Assembly (NCBI RefSeq): GCF_048544455.1
Contig: NC_133532.1
Coordinates: 19,346,948-19,410,947 of the forward strand
From: Silene latifolia
Lineage: Eukaryota > Streptophyta > Magnoliopsida > Caryophyllales > Caryophyllaceae
Direction: 5' to 3'
Length of the DNA stretch: 64,000 nucleotides
The notes beneath the pieces were generated by a model. That model saw only the letters and a list, made by a program, of their open reading frames with translations, was not told the origin of the DNA and did no database searches. The stretch's first letter is position 1. The number at the start of each line of letters is the position of its first letter. Made by a program: the position numbers and the translations under genes. Shown here one piece after another: positions 24,166 through 35,441 of this stretch.

Positions 24166-24959
24166 CTTTATTATTTAACCATTGATTTGACCGGCTTAAA
24201 GATTATAAAATATGAATGGTTTTTTTTCACCAACAAACATTGCATTTTGCCTCTTTATTGCTTGAATGAAGATACTGTTTTTATTGTCGTTTTGGTGCAT
24301 TTTAAAGTACTTGGCCCTATGTTTATCTTGCAAAGAATCGGCCGTGAACTTTTTATGTGAGCAACTTTAACAACTATTCCAAATAATTCCAAGGAAAGAT
24401 TACATATATTTAAAATATCACATTTTGTGTTATAATAATATACTCCGTAGTATATATAAGATTAGATATGGGACAAAAAGTAAGAGAGTAAAGTAAGGAT
24501 CAAAACTTTATAGGTGAACTCTAATAATTATTATTATTAGTATAAGATGAGCAAAACTAATTACACATTGGAATTAAAACAATGAATTGGAGAATAAGAA
24601 TCGTTTTCTAACTAATTACTATTTATGCATATTATAACACTATGATAAGATCAAATTGACATGTGTATCGTAATTTGGCTAAACAATTTGATTTGTAACC
24701 TGTTTGACAAAGTAAAAATAAAACATAAGTGTTACAAAGGAGACTAAAGTGTATGATAGAGTGAAGGACAATAATGCAACAACATGTCAACAACTTATTA
24801 AAGATTTTTGCTACCATTCGATATTTCTAATACACCATTGTAGAAAAATGAAAAACTGACAAAAATGAAAGAGTCATCCAAACCAAGAAAAAAAATCTGT
24901 AAAGAAGATCCATAGCCATTATTTTGAATCTCGTGCATTGTTATTGATATGTGAGTATG

Positions 24960-25390
24960 TCATCCTCTTATAATATTAATACAAACACACATAAATTCTA
25001 ATTAATTCAAAACATAATAAAAATAAAAAGTGCAACAATTAATTTAGTTCTCATTCTATAGTTTACCTACCAATTTTTTGAATAAAGTTGAAAATTCATT
25101 CTCCTGCAATATTAATATAAACACAAAAAAGTAACTAATAAGATTCTAATTAATTCAAAACATAATAAAAATAAAAAGCGAAATAATTAATTTAGTTCTT
25201 TAGCTATACCTTACCTACCAATTTTTTGAATAAAGTTGGAAATTCATTCTCCTGCAATATTAATACAAACACAAAAAATAATAACAAATTAATACAAAAC
25301 ATAAGAAAAATGAAAAATGAAACAATTAGTTTACTTTTCTATGTATACTTTAGGTGCTATTTTTTGAATAAAATTGAAAATTAGGGTGAA
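24960..25390. repeat. About 150 bp tandem repeat, three copies
   Basis: Each copy contains CTGCAATATTAATA, AACACA, ATTCAAAACATAATAAA, AATTAATTTAGTT and ACCAATTTTTTGAATAAA in the same order. Non-coding, within the Helitron. Confidence 0.65.
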
Positions 25391-25909
25391 TATAATAGTT
25401 ATATATATGAAAAATTCTATTACAAATTCTCTCAAAATTTTATGAATGAAAGAAAAATAAAAAAATATGGTACATAAATAGGAGTATATATAGTAATGAT
25501 GAAAGGAAAGTTAAAAGGTCATTTCATTAAATAAAGGAAATAAGGGTTATTAAATAAATAAGGTAAATAAATAAAAAAAAATTATGAGAGGAGATCAATG
25601 GTTTACAATTTTTTTTTTGTGTGTGTGTTTATCCCTTATATTTTTTTAACTTTTTTTACCTTATATTTTTTAATTTTCTTAAATTGGTAATCCATATCAC
25701 TTTTTTTTACCATGTCACATTAAAAGTTGTCACATCACAATTAAACTTGCAATGTCACATTTTTTTGTTAGCCTTTTAATAAAATTTTATAGATAGAAAC
25801 TATTATAGGTTTTATAGCCATTATACAACCATAAAATCCAATATATTAATTTTATTTTTAATTTATTTTGTGGTATTATTTAATTAGATAATTGATTGCC
25901 GAGAAACTC

Positions 25910-26230
25910 AAGAGGTGAATTAAATAGGAAAAAATATTAATGAAAATTATTGGTGTTAACTGTTAAGTAATATAAAGAGTTTCAGTCAGTTTATTAACAT
26001 ATTATATTATAAAAATTGATTAAATAGAAAAAAAATTAATTAATTTGGTGGGTGTTAAGTATTATGAAGAGTTTTAATCAATTTATTTCCGTGTTTAATT
26101 AAAAAAAATGAATTAAATAGGAAAAAAATGTTAATAAAAATGGTGGGTGGTAAGTAATATGAAGAGTTTTAATTAATAAGTTTTAATTAATTTATTAACA
26201 TGTTTTATTATAAAAATTTCAATTTTAATT
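25910..26230. repeat. About 110-120 bp tandem repeat, about three copies
   Basis: Copies share GAATTAAATAGGAAAAAA, GGTGKTAASTRTTAAGTA and GAAGAGTTTTAAT phrases followed by TTTATTAACATG. Non-coding, within the Helitron. Confidence 0.55.
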
Positions 26231-26689
26231 ATAAATTATAAATTTTATTAACATGTTTTATCACAAAAATTTCAATTAAAATGTCAATATTAACTATAAA
26301 TTATGAAATTTTGATGTAATTTCGAAGGTTACATAAATTTGGGAAAACAATATATTTAATATACAAAAATCATTTAAGAATATAGATAATATCTTTTAAT
26401 ATTATAGATAAGTGAACTAAATTAATTTATAGATAAATGAATTAAATTAATGCCATGTAAATAAATTAATGCCGGTTAACAAAATGAGCGGAAAAAGGGG
26501 GATTGTCGTTGTCGGTAGGAACAGTGATGATAAGAGACGGGGTAATTGGGTATGAATGGGTATGTGGCATTTGGGTTATGGGGCTGAGGTGGGCTTCAAA
26601 TGTCTGCGTGGCTTTTTTTATCCTACGTGGCATTGTCTACGTGGACTTAATTGAACATTTTAGGTTAGCCTTTTAATAGTATTTATAGA

Positions 26690-26826
26690 TATCCATATCC
26701 AAACCAAAACCAAAGATTTCGGATCAGATATCCAAACCAAACTTAACTTTCGGATCGGATATCCAAAAATTCGGATCGGATTCGGATCGGATATTATGAC
26801 AAAAATATTATTATGACAAATATCCA
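26690..26826. repeat. GGATATCC-rich repeat, right part
   Basis: Continues 23176-23588 after removal of the Helitron. Ends in ATATCCAAA just before copy B of the 217 bp duplication. Confidence 0.6.
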
Positions 26827-26991
26827 AAAGTTCATGACTTTTGAGTATCATTTCCTTTCATTATTATGACATAAATATTATAATAAATATTTGTGTTGAT
26901 CATGTTCTAAATTATCCATAAAGATAAATTTTTTTGTGAGACCGTTCTTTTGTATGACCGCAATATTTTTTCTCAATTTTTAAGTCACAAA
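26827..26991. repeat. Left part of copy B of the 217 bp host duplication
   Basis: Matches 12298-12330 plus 22992-23122. It is joined to 29967-30018 when the Helitron is removed. Confidence 0.8.
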
Positions 26992-27385
26992 TCTATATAT
27001 ATATATATATAAAAGAGAGTTTTTTCGAGCGATCTGAGAGCGTCCACATCATCAAAAATCAATTTAGGAAAGTATGAGAGCGTCCACATCATCAAAAATC
27101 AATTTAGGAAAGTATAATTTTTTATGTAAAAAATAAAGTAGAAAATCTTTTAATTATTATAATATGTATATTCCTAAATTATATTCAAGTGATATTTCTA
27201 ATTTTTATATCAAACTTTTACATTTCATCTGGCAAAAAAATATCGTTAAAAAAATTATGAAAATAATATAATTAGCTTTGTGTAAAAAAATGCTATCATT
27301 AGAGTATAAATTTTATATTATTTGCATATATTAAAGATGGTGTACCTTCCTAATATGTAAAATTGTGTACTTTTTAGTATGTTTT

Positions 27386-27495
27386 GTCCCACATTGGAAA
27401 ATAAGTAGGTGTGGTGAATATACTACATATAAATAGTAAAATTGTCCCACATCGAAAGATTAGTATAAGATGATGTGATCCTATGATTATAAATA
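27386..27495 (+). promoter_or_regulatory. USE/TATA-like module 1 in the Helitron (double)
   Basis: GTCCCACATTG at 27386-27396 is followed after 31 bp by TATAAATA (27428-27435). GTCCCACATCG at 27444-27454 is followed after 33 bp by TATAAATA (27488-27495). The second box matches the plant snRNA upstream element RTCCCACATCG, with the spacing used by Pol II snRNA genes. No snRNA sequence follows. Confidence 0.45.
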
Positions 27496-27900
27496 GGATG
27501 CATATTTGAGACTTATGTATCCACCCAAAATTTTTCGAGTCTCATAAATATTGTTTTAAAGAGCTCTTAAGATTTTCTATCATTATCTATGATATGATAT
27601 AAAAAATAAAGTGGAAATAGTTAGGACCTACAAATAACTAAAAGTTTTACTAATGGTTGTCATTTTACTAATGGTTGTCTTCTGAATGCAGTAATAGAGC
27701 GTTAATGAGTTGTTATATGTACGATGTAGAGATCCATATCTAATGATCGAGACTAAGGGATTTTACCTTCAAAGAAAATAATATTTATACAATAATGGTT
27801 TTTTAAGAAGAGACATGTATTTCTTGGTATGTTATATCTTTCACATTGAAAAATAATATAGGCATTATGAACATACTACGTCTAAATAATTAAATTATGT

Positions 27901-27952
27901 ATCTCACATTGAAATAATAGTATACGGTAGGGTGATTCTATAAGTATAAATA
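27901..27952 (+). promoter_or_regulatory. USE/TATA-like module 2 in the Helitron
   Basis: A weaker box ATCTCACATTG (27901-27911) with TATAAATA at 27945-27952; the gap is again 33 bp. Its upstream partner near 27840 has decayed to CTTTCACATTG. Confidence 0.35.
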
Positions 27953-28325
27953 GGAGGCATCCTTGAAACTTATGTATTAATCCAAAATATTTTGATATAA
28001 AAGATATAGACTTTTTAGTATGTTATATGTCCACATTGAAAAATAATGTATATGTTGTGAATATATTATGTATAAATAATAGAAATGTCCCATATATATA
28101 CATTTTCTATATTATATTAAAGTGATGTTTATAATTTTGATATAAAAACTTTATATTTCATTTGAAAAAAAGTATCGTATAAAATTATATAATTAGATTG
28201 TGATAAAAAAAAATGCTATCATTAGGGTGTATATTGTATTGTATTGTATTGTATTTTCTCATTATTAAATGGGGTTGATGTCAAAGTAGGTGCAAAAACA
28301 AAATGGTGTACTTAGTATGTTATTT

Positions 28326-28436
28326 GTCCTACATTGAAAAGTAACGTAAGTGTGGTGAATATACTATGTATAAATATTAGAATTGTCCCACATCGGAAGA
28401 TTAACATAAGGCATGGTGATCTTATGATTATAAATA
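28326..28436 (+). promoter_or_regulatory. USE/TATA-like module 3 in the Helitron (double)
   Basis: GTCCTACATTG (28326-28336) and TATAAATA (28369-28376) are 32 bp apart. GTCCCACATCG (28385-28395) and TATAAATA (28429-28436) are 33 bp apart. Confidence 0.45.
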
Positions 28437-29624
28437 GAAGTCATAACCTAAAATCTTTTGATTCCCTTAAGTATTGTTAGAGATAACTCTTAAAAGAGTT
28501 TGTATTACTGTCTCTACAATAATGATTTATAACCTAAATAAATGTTTGGAAAATCTTTTAGTTATTATAATATATACTATGTATTTCTTATTTTATATTC
28601 AAGTAATGTTTCTAATTTTTATATAAAAACTTTTAAATTTCATTTGACAAAATAATGTAGGTAAAAAAATTATGAAAATAATATTATTTGATTCATGGTA
28701 AGAAATGCTATCATTAGAATATATATATAGATTTCATATAATTTGCACATATTAAAGATGGTGTATTTCATAGTATGTTATATCTCCCACATTGAAAAAT
28801 AATATAGGTGTGATAAATATACTACATATAAAAAATAGAATTTTCCCACATCGAAATATAGCATAAGGTGGGTGATTCTATGAGCATCCTTGGAACTTAG
28901 GCATCAACCCAAAATCTTTTGAGTCGCTTAAGTATTGTCTTGGATAGCTCTTAAAAGTTTATATCATTATATATTGAAAAATAATTTAGGTGTGGTAAAT
29001 ATACTATGTTTAAATAATATAATTAGAATTGTGTTAAAAAATATTCTATCATTAGAGTATAGGTTCTTATCATTTGCAAATATTTTAATTATGAAAAAAA
29101 AAAATAGAAAACAAACGTCCATGGTAGCATGTGTAATCTATCAAAGTTCAAGGTTACCATGAGAAATTTCCATATTATAATGATATAGTTAATTAAATTT
29201 GCATTTAAAAGAGAGATATTCGTACCAATAAAACAATAAAGGGAGTATTATTTTTTAATTGTTATTTTATTGTCACGCCATCAAACTTAACATTCATTTA
29301 ACAGCCTTTACATTAGGGGGTACCATGGGTAAAAAAATGGAACCTCAAGGGTACCATAGGCAGATTTTTAAAAGTAGGGGTAACATGGAAAATCTAACAA
29401 AATTAAGGGGTACCACGGGAAATTTCCGTATCTCAATTATGTTAATTTTTTTTTTTGAAGAAAAACAACGTACAAATATTAACGGAGAGTACTTGATCAT
29501 ATTATTAAATTTAAATATAACTATTAGATATAATGAGTAGCAATTGTCTGTATTCGGTATTCGAGATCTGGTTAGATGTCGAACTAAGTGCAAAAAAGAT
29601 GGAGTGATTATGAGTATGTTATTT

Positions 29625-29797
29625 GTCCCACATTGAAAAATAATGCAGGTTTGATAAATATATATTACGTATAAATATTAGAATTGTCCCACATCAGAAA
29701 AAAAATCCAATTTTTGTGAATATATTACTTATAAATAGTAGAATTGTCCCACATCGAAAGATTAGTATAAGGTGGGGTGATTATATGATTATAAATA
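29625..29797 (+). promoter_or_regulatory. USE/TATA-like module 4 in the Helitron (multiple)
   Basis: GTCCCACATTG at 29625-29635, GTCCCACATCA near 29686, and GTCCCACATCG at 29746-29756 followed after 33 bp by TATAAATA at 29790-29797. Further TATAAATA boxes stand between them. The array ends about 170 bp before the Helitron 3' end. Confidence 0.45.
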
Positions 29798-29966
29798 AGA
29801 GTTAACCTACGTATATATTAATCTTTTATTTTTTTGAAAGAGATATTTTAATAATATGTAAACAAATCATTAGACATATAATGTAAACATTAAACACTTA
29901 TACATTTTTTTTTTGCATTATAAATAAGTTAATTACCCCGTTGCAACGCACGGGCATTCAAACTAG

Positions 29967-30018
29967 TACTTAAACTATTTTTAAGTTGATCCCAAAAAAT
30001 TTTAAATATTACTTTGTA
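29967..30018. repeat. Right part of copy B of the 217 bp host duplication
   Basis: Matches 23124-23175; after ACTTTGTA the two copies part. Confidence 0.8.
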
Positions 30019-30387
30019 CTTTTGTAGGGTAATTTAGTTGTAGGGTAATTTAGTTACTTGTAATGGTCTCATTCAAAATAAACAGTGTTATATTAGAAAG
30101 AGTCAAAGTTTCGGTGTTCATGTTGTATTTTTTTTTATTATAGAAAATTGTTTTTAACTGATATACACCTCCCCAAATAGGCTTTTACTTTTTTTTTTGT
30201 GGGACACTAACTCAATTATCATCCAATGTGTGTTTTTTTAGTAAGAATTATCCGTCAATATTGTATTGTAATTTGTCACTAAACAAATATTATATAATCA
30301 AATACAAAATACAAATTAATTGTAAAACTGGCTCATGGAATACAATTTAATACTTTTTTTTAGGGAAAATTTAATGTTTTATGTAGT

Positions 30388-30542
30388 CTTTTAAACTATA
30401 TTGTATAGATTGATAATATGTGGATTATGATATTGCCTTGTCACATTTATTTTGCGTTGTCACATTTATTTTGCCTTGTCACATTTACCATGTCACATTT
30501 AATTTGCCATGTCACATTAGCCTTTTAATTATATTGTATAGA
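30388..30542 (-). mobile_element. Two orphan Helitron 5' ends
   Basis: Minus-strand starts TCTATACAATATAGTTTAAAAG (30409) and TCTATACAATATAATTAAAA (30542) match the 5' ends of the complete Helitrons, and each is followed on the plus strand by T. The second is preceded by five short TTGTCACATTTA-type repeats (30432-30520). No matching CTAG/hairpin 3' end was found nearby, so these are remnants. Confidence 0.5.
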
Positions 30543-31160
30543 TGATGTGTCCAAGTATGATCACTTGACGATGTGTTCAAATACGGTCAACTAGCCATCG
30601 CCACCCTTTTCAACTTCAACATAAAATCGCCGACCACCCCTTGTTGACATCACTCGCCAGTTTATCGCTCCAGGGCCCAACCTAACCCTCATTGCCTCTA
30701 TCTAGTCCCTTTATCATCCCTATTAGGAAAAATGGTAGGTTTTTCTTAAATGGTCTTAACTTAAAATCTCTCACAATTTTATTTAATTTCCACTTCTATT
30801 TTATCAGTTGTGTGAGCCATCATGAAGTTGCGCATACAGGGGTAAAGTTACAAATTTCCACTTACATTATATGCTTATATGTTCAAATGTAAAAGTATAC
30901 AGAGATTCACATCCCTAAGTTTTCTAAACATCCTCCCTAGATTAAGCTCAACAGGAAGTTTATAAGTACAAATAACACACAAGCTATGTTGGTATGTTAC
31001 TCCTCATATAGGTATGATTTGACATTTAAATAGTTCATTTGCAACCGAACACACGGGGATTTTTGTAAAATAGCTAAGCCTGATACTAGGGTAGGCAAAT
31101 ACTTCTAGGTTCTAGCCGACTAGCCGAGTAGGAGAAACATAGCCATAAGAGCTTCAAAGT
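30543..31160. other. Intergenic DNA downstream of the PPR gene
   Basis: No gene is seen. It should include the PPR gene's 3' UTR and poly(A) site on the minus strand near 30950-31160, but no signal is decisive. Confidence 0.4.
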
Positions 31161-34100
31161 TCACTGATATCTACCCCGATCTTTAGAATCCTCTGAAAAT
31201 CTGACGAAATTCTGCAACTCTTTCGCCTGGGTTGACATGCCAGCAATAGAGTACGCTTTAATCATGCTTTTATAAGTAACCCTATCAGGGTTACATCCCT
31301 TGCTCTTCATCATCTCAACAGCTTCTTTCATTTCGGCAAACCGTTCCATCCTCCCATATGCATCGACCAAACAATTGAAGAACACGGTATCCAAAGTCAC
31401 ATCAGTGTTTTCAATAATCCGTAAAACGCTGTCTATCTTCTCTGGTTTCCCGGCCCGGCCATAAGCCCTCACAAGTGAGCAGAATGTGACACAGTTGGGC
31501 TTTATCTTTTCAGATTTCATTAATCTAAACAAGAATTCCATCTGCTTTAAATCCCCAGCCCTGCCAAATGCATCTATTACCACATTGTAGGTTACAAGTG
31601 TCCAGGAGAAGTGATATTTTTGCATGTATTGCATCACAGAACTCATCTTTTCATAATCTCCAATTTTACCATATGAGTCCAAGAGTATGTTAAAAGTCCT
31701 AATGTTGGGTTCAATTCCTGCGGCCAGAAACTTCTCATAGCATTTCTCCATCATCTCGATTTGACCTGTGGCACCAAATGCTCTGAGTGTGGAATTCATC
31801 GTCCATGAATCGGGTTCACAATGCCGTTTGCAAAGCATTTCTGCTAGTACTGACTCCATCTCTGCAAACCTTTTATAAAATAGAAAAAACTGAATATACT
31901 GTGCATCATCACAAGGTCACAACATCTGGTTGTAGGAAGAAAAACAGAAAATCATAGGGTTATTGTCTTACTGGTGATTGCTCTAAAGCAGTTATACGCC
32001 GGATTTCTCTATTTGACTGTTGTACCATTCCGAATGTCTTTGATTTATTTGTTTATCCTCTTGAAGATACATGACATAATTTTAATGGACCAAATAAGAT
32101 TCTGCACATATTAAAGTCAAGATAAGGGCTACTTGTGCCTCATAAAGGGGTAGTACCCACCTTTCCCTCACCTCTCTCTAGGGTAATCTATTACCCTCCT
32201 ACAAGAATAATAGTGAATAATAGTTTCTCCACCACCCCTTTATCTTCCCTACATCATTTTCATATCTTTTCCTGACCTCCTTTATGCCGTAACAATTAGA
32301 TCCAATCCAAGCGAGCCCTAATAAATATTTACCATTGCCATTGCAACTGAGCCTAGGATTAAAGAGTTGAAATAGACAGTACGTGACTTTGATAGTTTGA
32401 TGCACAAGAAAATTGATAATGTCAAATAGATATAATGGTTGAATATGAGATGGGGAGAATTTGTTGTAGATGATCCAAGTCATCCAACCAAGAATTCCAA
32501 ACCAAACAATAGTTAACGACACAGAGCTAACCACTAATGCATTTGCATGAGATGAAAAGAGAAAGAGCAAATCTCTTACTTTCCTGATTTTCCGTAAGCA
32601 TCAATCAGAGTGTTGTAAGTGACTGTGCTGGGCTTGATTCCCTGTGATACCATATCAGAAAGCAGCATAGAGACTTTATCAAAGGCAGAGACTTGAAAAC
32701 ACGATTTTATAAGGATCGAGTACGTATATACATCAGGTCTGCAGTTAGGATTGTTCTTCATATACTCGAGCAATGTGAATGCTTCATTAAACTGACCGCT
32801 CCTACTGTATGCTGACAAGAGAGCAGTGTATACTTCATGATTTATGAAGCATCCCTCATCAACCATGGCCTGAAATAGTTCTTGTGCCTTTTGAGGTTGC
32901 TTACACTTTCCAAGCATGACAATTAGTTTAACATATATGCCAGAGTCGGGCCTATACCACAATTGCTCCCGCAGGAGCTCAAAAACCTGCATTGTATGAC
33001 AAGGTGACAATCTTAGTAATCATAGTAGATTGTCAAAGCTCTTGTTAGATTTGCCAGCTTATTAGTAATGATCCACTGTTACTGAAGAATGAAGCGTAAT
33101 GCTATTTTGATCCAACAACAACAACATTACCCCAGTGTCTCAATGGCTACCGCAAATTGCGAGGTAAGAGGGGATCGGATGTACGCAGCCTTACCCTTGT
33201 GTTAGCAACACAAAGAGGTTGTTTCCGAATGACCAAAGATGAAAATTGCGTCGAGAACTGCATTAAAGGACCGCTACTTCATAAGAGAAAGAAGCGCAGC
33301 CACTTTAGTGAGCTATTTTGATTTATTCCATCATAATCCATACCCAAAGAGTAATGCTGCTTTGATCAAGGGGTCAAATTAGGCCAGTTATGATAGAAGT
33401 TGTAGACCACTCAACCTAGGTCAGACAAAACGTTGATGAGCATTGCAAAATAGTTGTCTGCTAAATTATCAGATTAATCAAGGTTCATATGCTTGATAAC
33501 TCTATTGAAAATAACTGAAAATGGAAACAAAACCATCCATATATATAAATAGGCTTGTGTTTGGGGATCCCATATGAAATTCAGAGGCTTGTATCATTTG
33601 GAACAAGTACCTACTAGCCCCCTTCACCCCATAAGAAAGACAGAAGATTGTTTTTGAAGGAGTAGATATCCGCCAACCCTTGTTCCATCCCATATGTTGT
33701 AATTTTGTTATTGTACATGCTCTCTATTAGAATTCAAAACGGCCTGGCAATACCTGAAAGGAGAGAGAGCGCTCACTTCATAAGCCTAGGGGAACTCCAT
33801 CTTTCCTAAAACTAATTGGCAATAGGAGAACTCCTAGGCTTTTAAAAGTGACTAATTCTCTACTCCACCACCAATGTGGGACTTCACATGTGGGTTTCTT
33901 GCATTCCAACACTCCCCCTCACAATGTGAAGCTCTTAAATAACCAAGGATGACACCAAGGGCTGCAATGGAGTTGGAACAGAGATACGGAATCCTCTAAA
34001 GAGAGGGCCCTCTTGCAGTGGCAGGCCATGTCAGAATTCGCCACACCCAAAAGGAGAGAGGGGGGTCACTTCATAAGCCCAAGGGACAGCCCATTTCGAA

Positions 34101-35441
34101 TTCTAACACTTAACACTCTCAAAGCATGTATAATAGTAAAAGATACAGAACACCTATTGTTCTCTCAGTTTACACTCTTACATTGGAGAGTAAAACACCA
34201 CAATTCAGGCATCATAAGAAACAATGCACTTTGCTCAAGTAGAATACTGTGCCAAGTTAACTTTCAAGGATGATAGATTCACACTCTTACTTATTACAGC
34301 AGAATTTTAATCCTCATCAATAACTAGAAGTATATGATATCACAGCTCTGTTTAGAGTAAAGCTAATCACATTCCTCTAACAAACAACAATGGATAGAGC
34401 TGTTGTAATGACAATTATGAGATTAGTTGGCAAATGTCCATCTACACTCTCCTTACATGGCAGCATACATGATTCACTCAGCAATTAGCTGAACTCCCTG
34501 TCTCCCTCGTTTACCTGTTTTATTCTTTGTAACGGGGTATTTTAATCAAAAGGTAAACAAATCATTGGGACGGAGGGAGTAATATTTTTACATAACCAAA
34601 AACAACAATCATTTAGGGCCGTTCTTTCAGGCTAAAACTATATGAACTAAACTTAACTTCTAAAACCCAAATTAAATTGAATTGATACTTGATAGGACCT
34701 CACCTGAACATTACTGAACTTAAGTCCAAAAGAATCGGACTTAACCTGAACTAAACGGACTAAAATGAACTTAACTTATAAAACCCGAACTGAATTGAAC
34801 TGATAGGACATGACTTGAACTGAAAATCTGAAATTACCGAAAATTAAGTCGAAAAGAACGGTACCTTAACACTACATTATGCAACTAACCAAAGAAAAAA
34901 CACAAATTCTTTGAAATACCCAATTAAAAACTAATCATCAAAAACCCAAAACAATAATCAAAAACACAAAATAATGCAAATTAATTAAGAAAAAGGATAC
35001 CTTGAGAGCAGATTCCCAACGAAGAGCAGTAATTCTCTCATGAAGAGCTTCAAGAACAGTTCTAGGCAACAATCTCTTAGAACTAATCCCTTTCTTTTTC
35101 TCAATTACTGCTTTAGTAGCTTCCCTTCTAAGTATTACTGAAATTGCCTTTTTTGATGCAATTTTTGTGTTAATTACTTGTTTTCTTTCTTTTGCTTCTT
35201 GTGAATTGTTCTTCTCCAATGAAAGTCCCCATCTTTTCTGGGTGTTGGAGAGTGTAATGGAAGATGATGGAGATGGAGATGGAGATGGAAATGGGTCAGG
35301 GTTTGGGTTTGATGGGTCTGGAAATGGGTCGGGTCTGGTGGTGGGTTTGGAGCGGGGTGTGGTTAGTGAGGTGCGTGTGGGTGTGGAGTGGCGGTTAGGA
35401 ATTGGTGGGAAGGGGAATGTGGGTCCTTGAAGTGAGGCCAT
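31161..35441 (-). CDS. Chloroplast-type pentatricopeptide repeat (PPR) protein, intact, three exons
   Basis: Exons 35441-35001, 32986-32580 and 31869-31161 join in frame to 518 codons plus stop, with GT-AG introns of 2014 and 710 bp. The N-terminus (MASLQGPTFPFPP, then a Ser/Thr/Pro/Arg-rich stretch to about residue 70) resembles a plastid transit peptide. KRLLPRTVLEALHERITALRWESAL precedes the repeats as a family signature. About ten 35-residue P-type PPR motifs follow (VYTYSILIKSCF, VTYNTLIDAYGKSGK, RTFNILLDSYGKIG, VTYNVVIDAFGRAGD and others). No E, DYW or SMR domain is seen. P-class PPR proteins bind organelle RNA and affect its stability, splicing or translation. From memory it looks like the orthologue of Arabidopsis At5g48730; a specific RNA target is not known to me. 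Confidence 0.9.
33112..33310 (-). mobile_element. Au-like SINE in intron 1 of the PPR gene
   Basis: Read on the minus strand: GGAAACAACCTCTTTGTG, GGGTAAGGCTGCGTACA, CCGATCCCCTCTTACC, and a tail of TTG repeats ending at 33112. This order is that of the widespread plant Au SINE family. The 5' limit is uncertain; the GCAGTTCTCGACGCAATTTTC stretch (up to about 33265) and beyond may belong to it. Confidence 0.65.
33750..34090. repeat. Inverted and repeated segment in PPR intron 1
   Basis: AAGCCTAGG (about 33783) and CCTAGGCTT (about 33833) form an inverted pair. GGAGAGAG...TCACTTCATAAGCC occurs twice (about 33760 and 34053). CAACACTCCCCCTCACAATGTGAAG lies between. It is probably a degraded transposon that I cannot classify. 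Confidence 0.4.
34502..34579. mobile_element. Short Stowaway-type MITE in PPR intron 1
   Basis: Ends CTCCCTCG and CGGAGGGAG are the Stowaway-like inverted termini (CTCCCTCCGT). At about 78 bp it is an internally deleted copy. Confidence 0.6.
34616..34865. mobile_element. PIF/Harbinger-type MITE in PPR intron 1
   Basis: The left end GGGCCGTTCTTTC and right end GAAAAGAACGGTACC are inverted copies flanked by TTA on both sides (34613-34615 and 34866-34868), the usual 3 bp target of this group. The interior repeats GAACTAAAC/TTAACTTATAAAACCC phrases. Confidence 0.65.

Larger units (their letters stand above)
23589..26689 (-). mobile_element. Non-autonomous Helitron (3.1 kb)
   Basis: On the minus strand it starts TCTATAAATACTATTAAAAGGC and ends with the hairpin CCCGTGATTTTCACGGG, eight bases, then CTAG. 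It sits between A (23588) and T (26690), so the flanking GGATATCC repeat reads through. It has no RepHel ORF. Inside are short tandem repeats (see 24088-24165, 24960-25390, 25910-26230) and a second Helitron-like 5' start at 25793, so it may be a composite of two related elements. Confidence 0.75.
26992..29966 (+). mobile_element. Non-autonomous Helitron (2975 bp) with repeated promoter-like modules
   Basis: Starts TCTATATATATATATATA. It ends with the hairpin CCCGTTGCAACGCACGGG, eight bases, then CTAG. The insertion is between A (26991) and T (29967). Copy A of the flanking sequence still has the uninterrupted site, so both ends are fixed to the base. There is no transposase ORF. A 44 bp direct duplication (GAGAGCGTCCACATCATC...) stands near the 5' end at about 27037-27112. 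Much of the body is a diverged repeat unit, each with a GTCCCACATTG or GTCCCACATCG box and a TATAAATA box. Confidence 0.88.

Noticed and set aside
27386..29797. Real snRNA genes at the USE/TATA modules
   Set aside because: Downstream sequence does not match the conserved starts or Sm-site regions of U1, U2, U4 or U5 as I know them, so only promoter-like modules are claimed.
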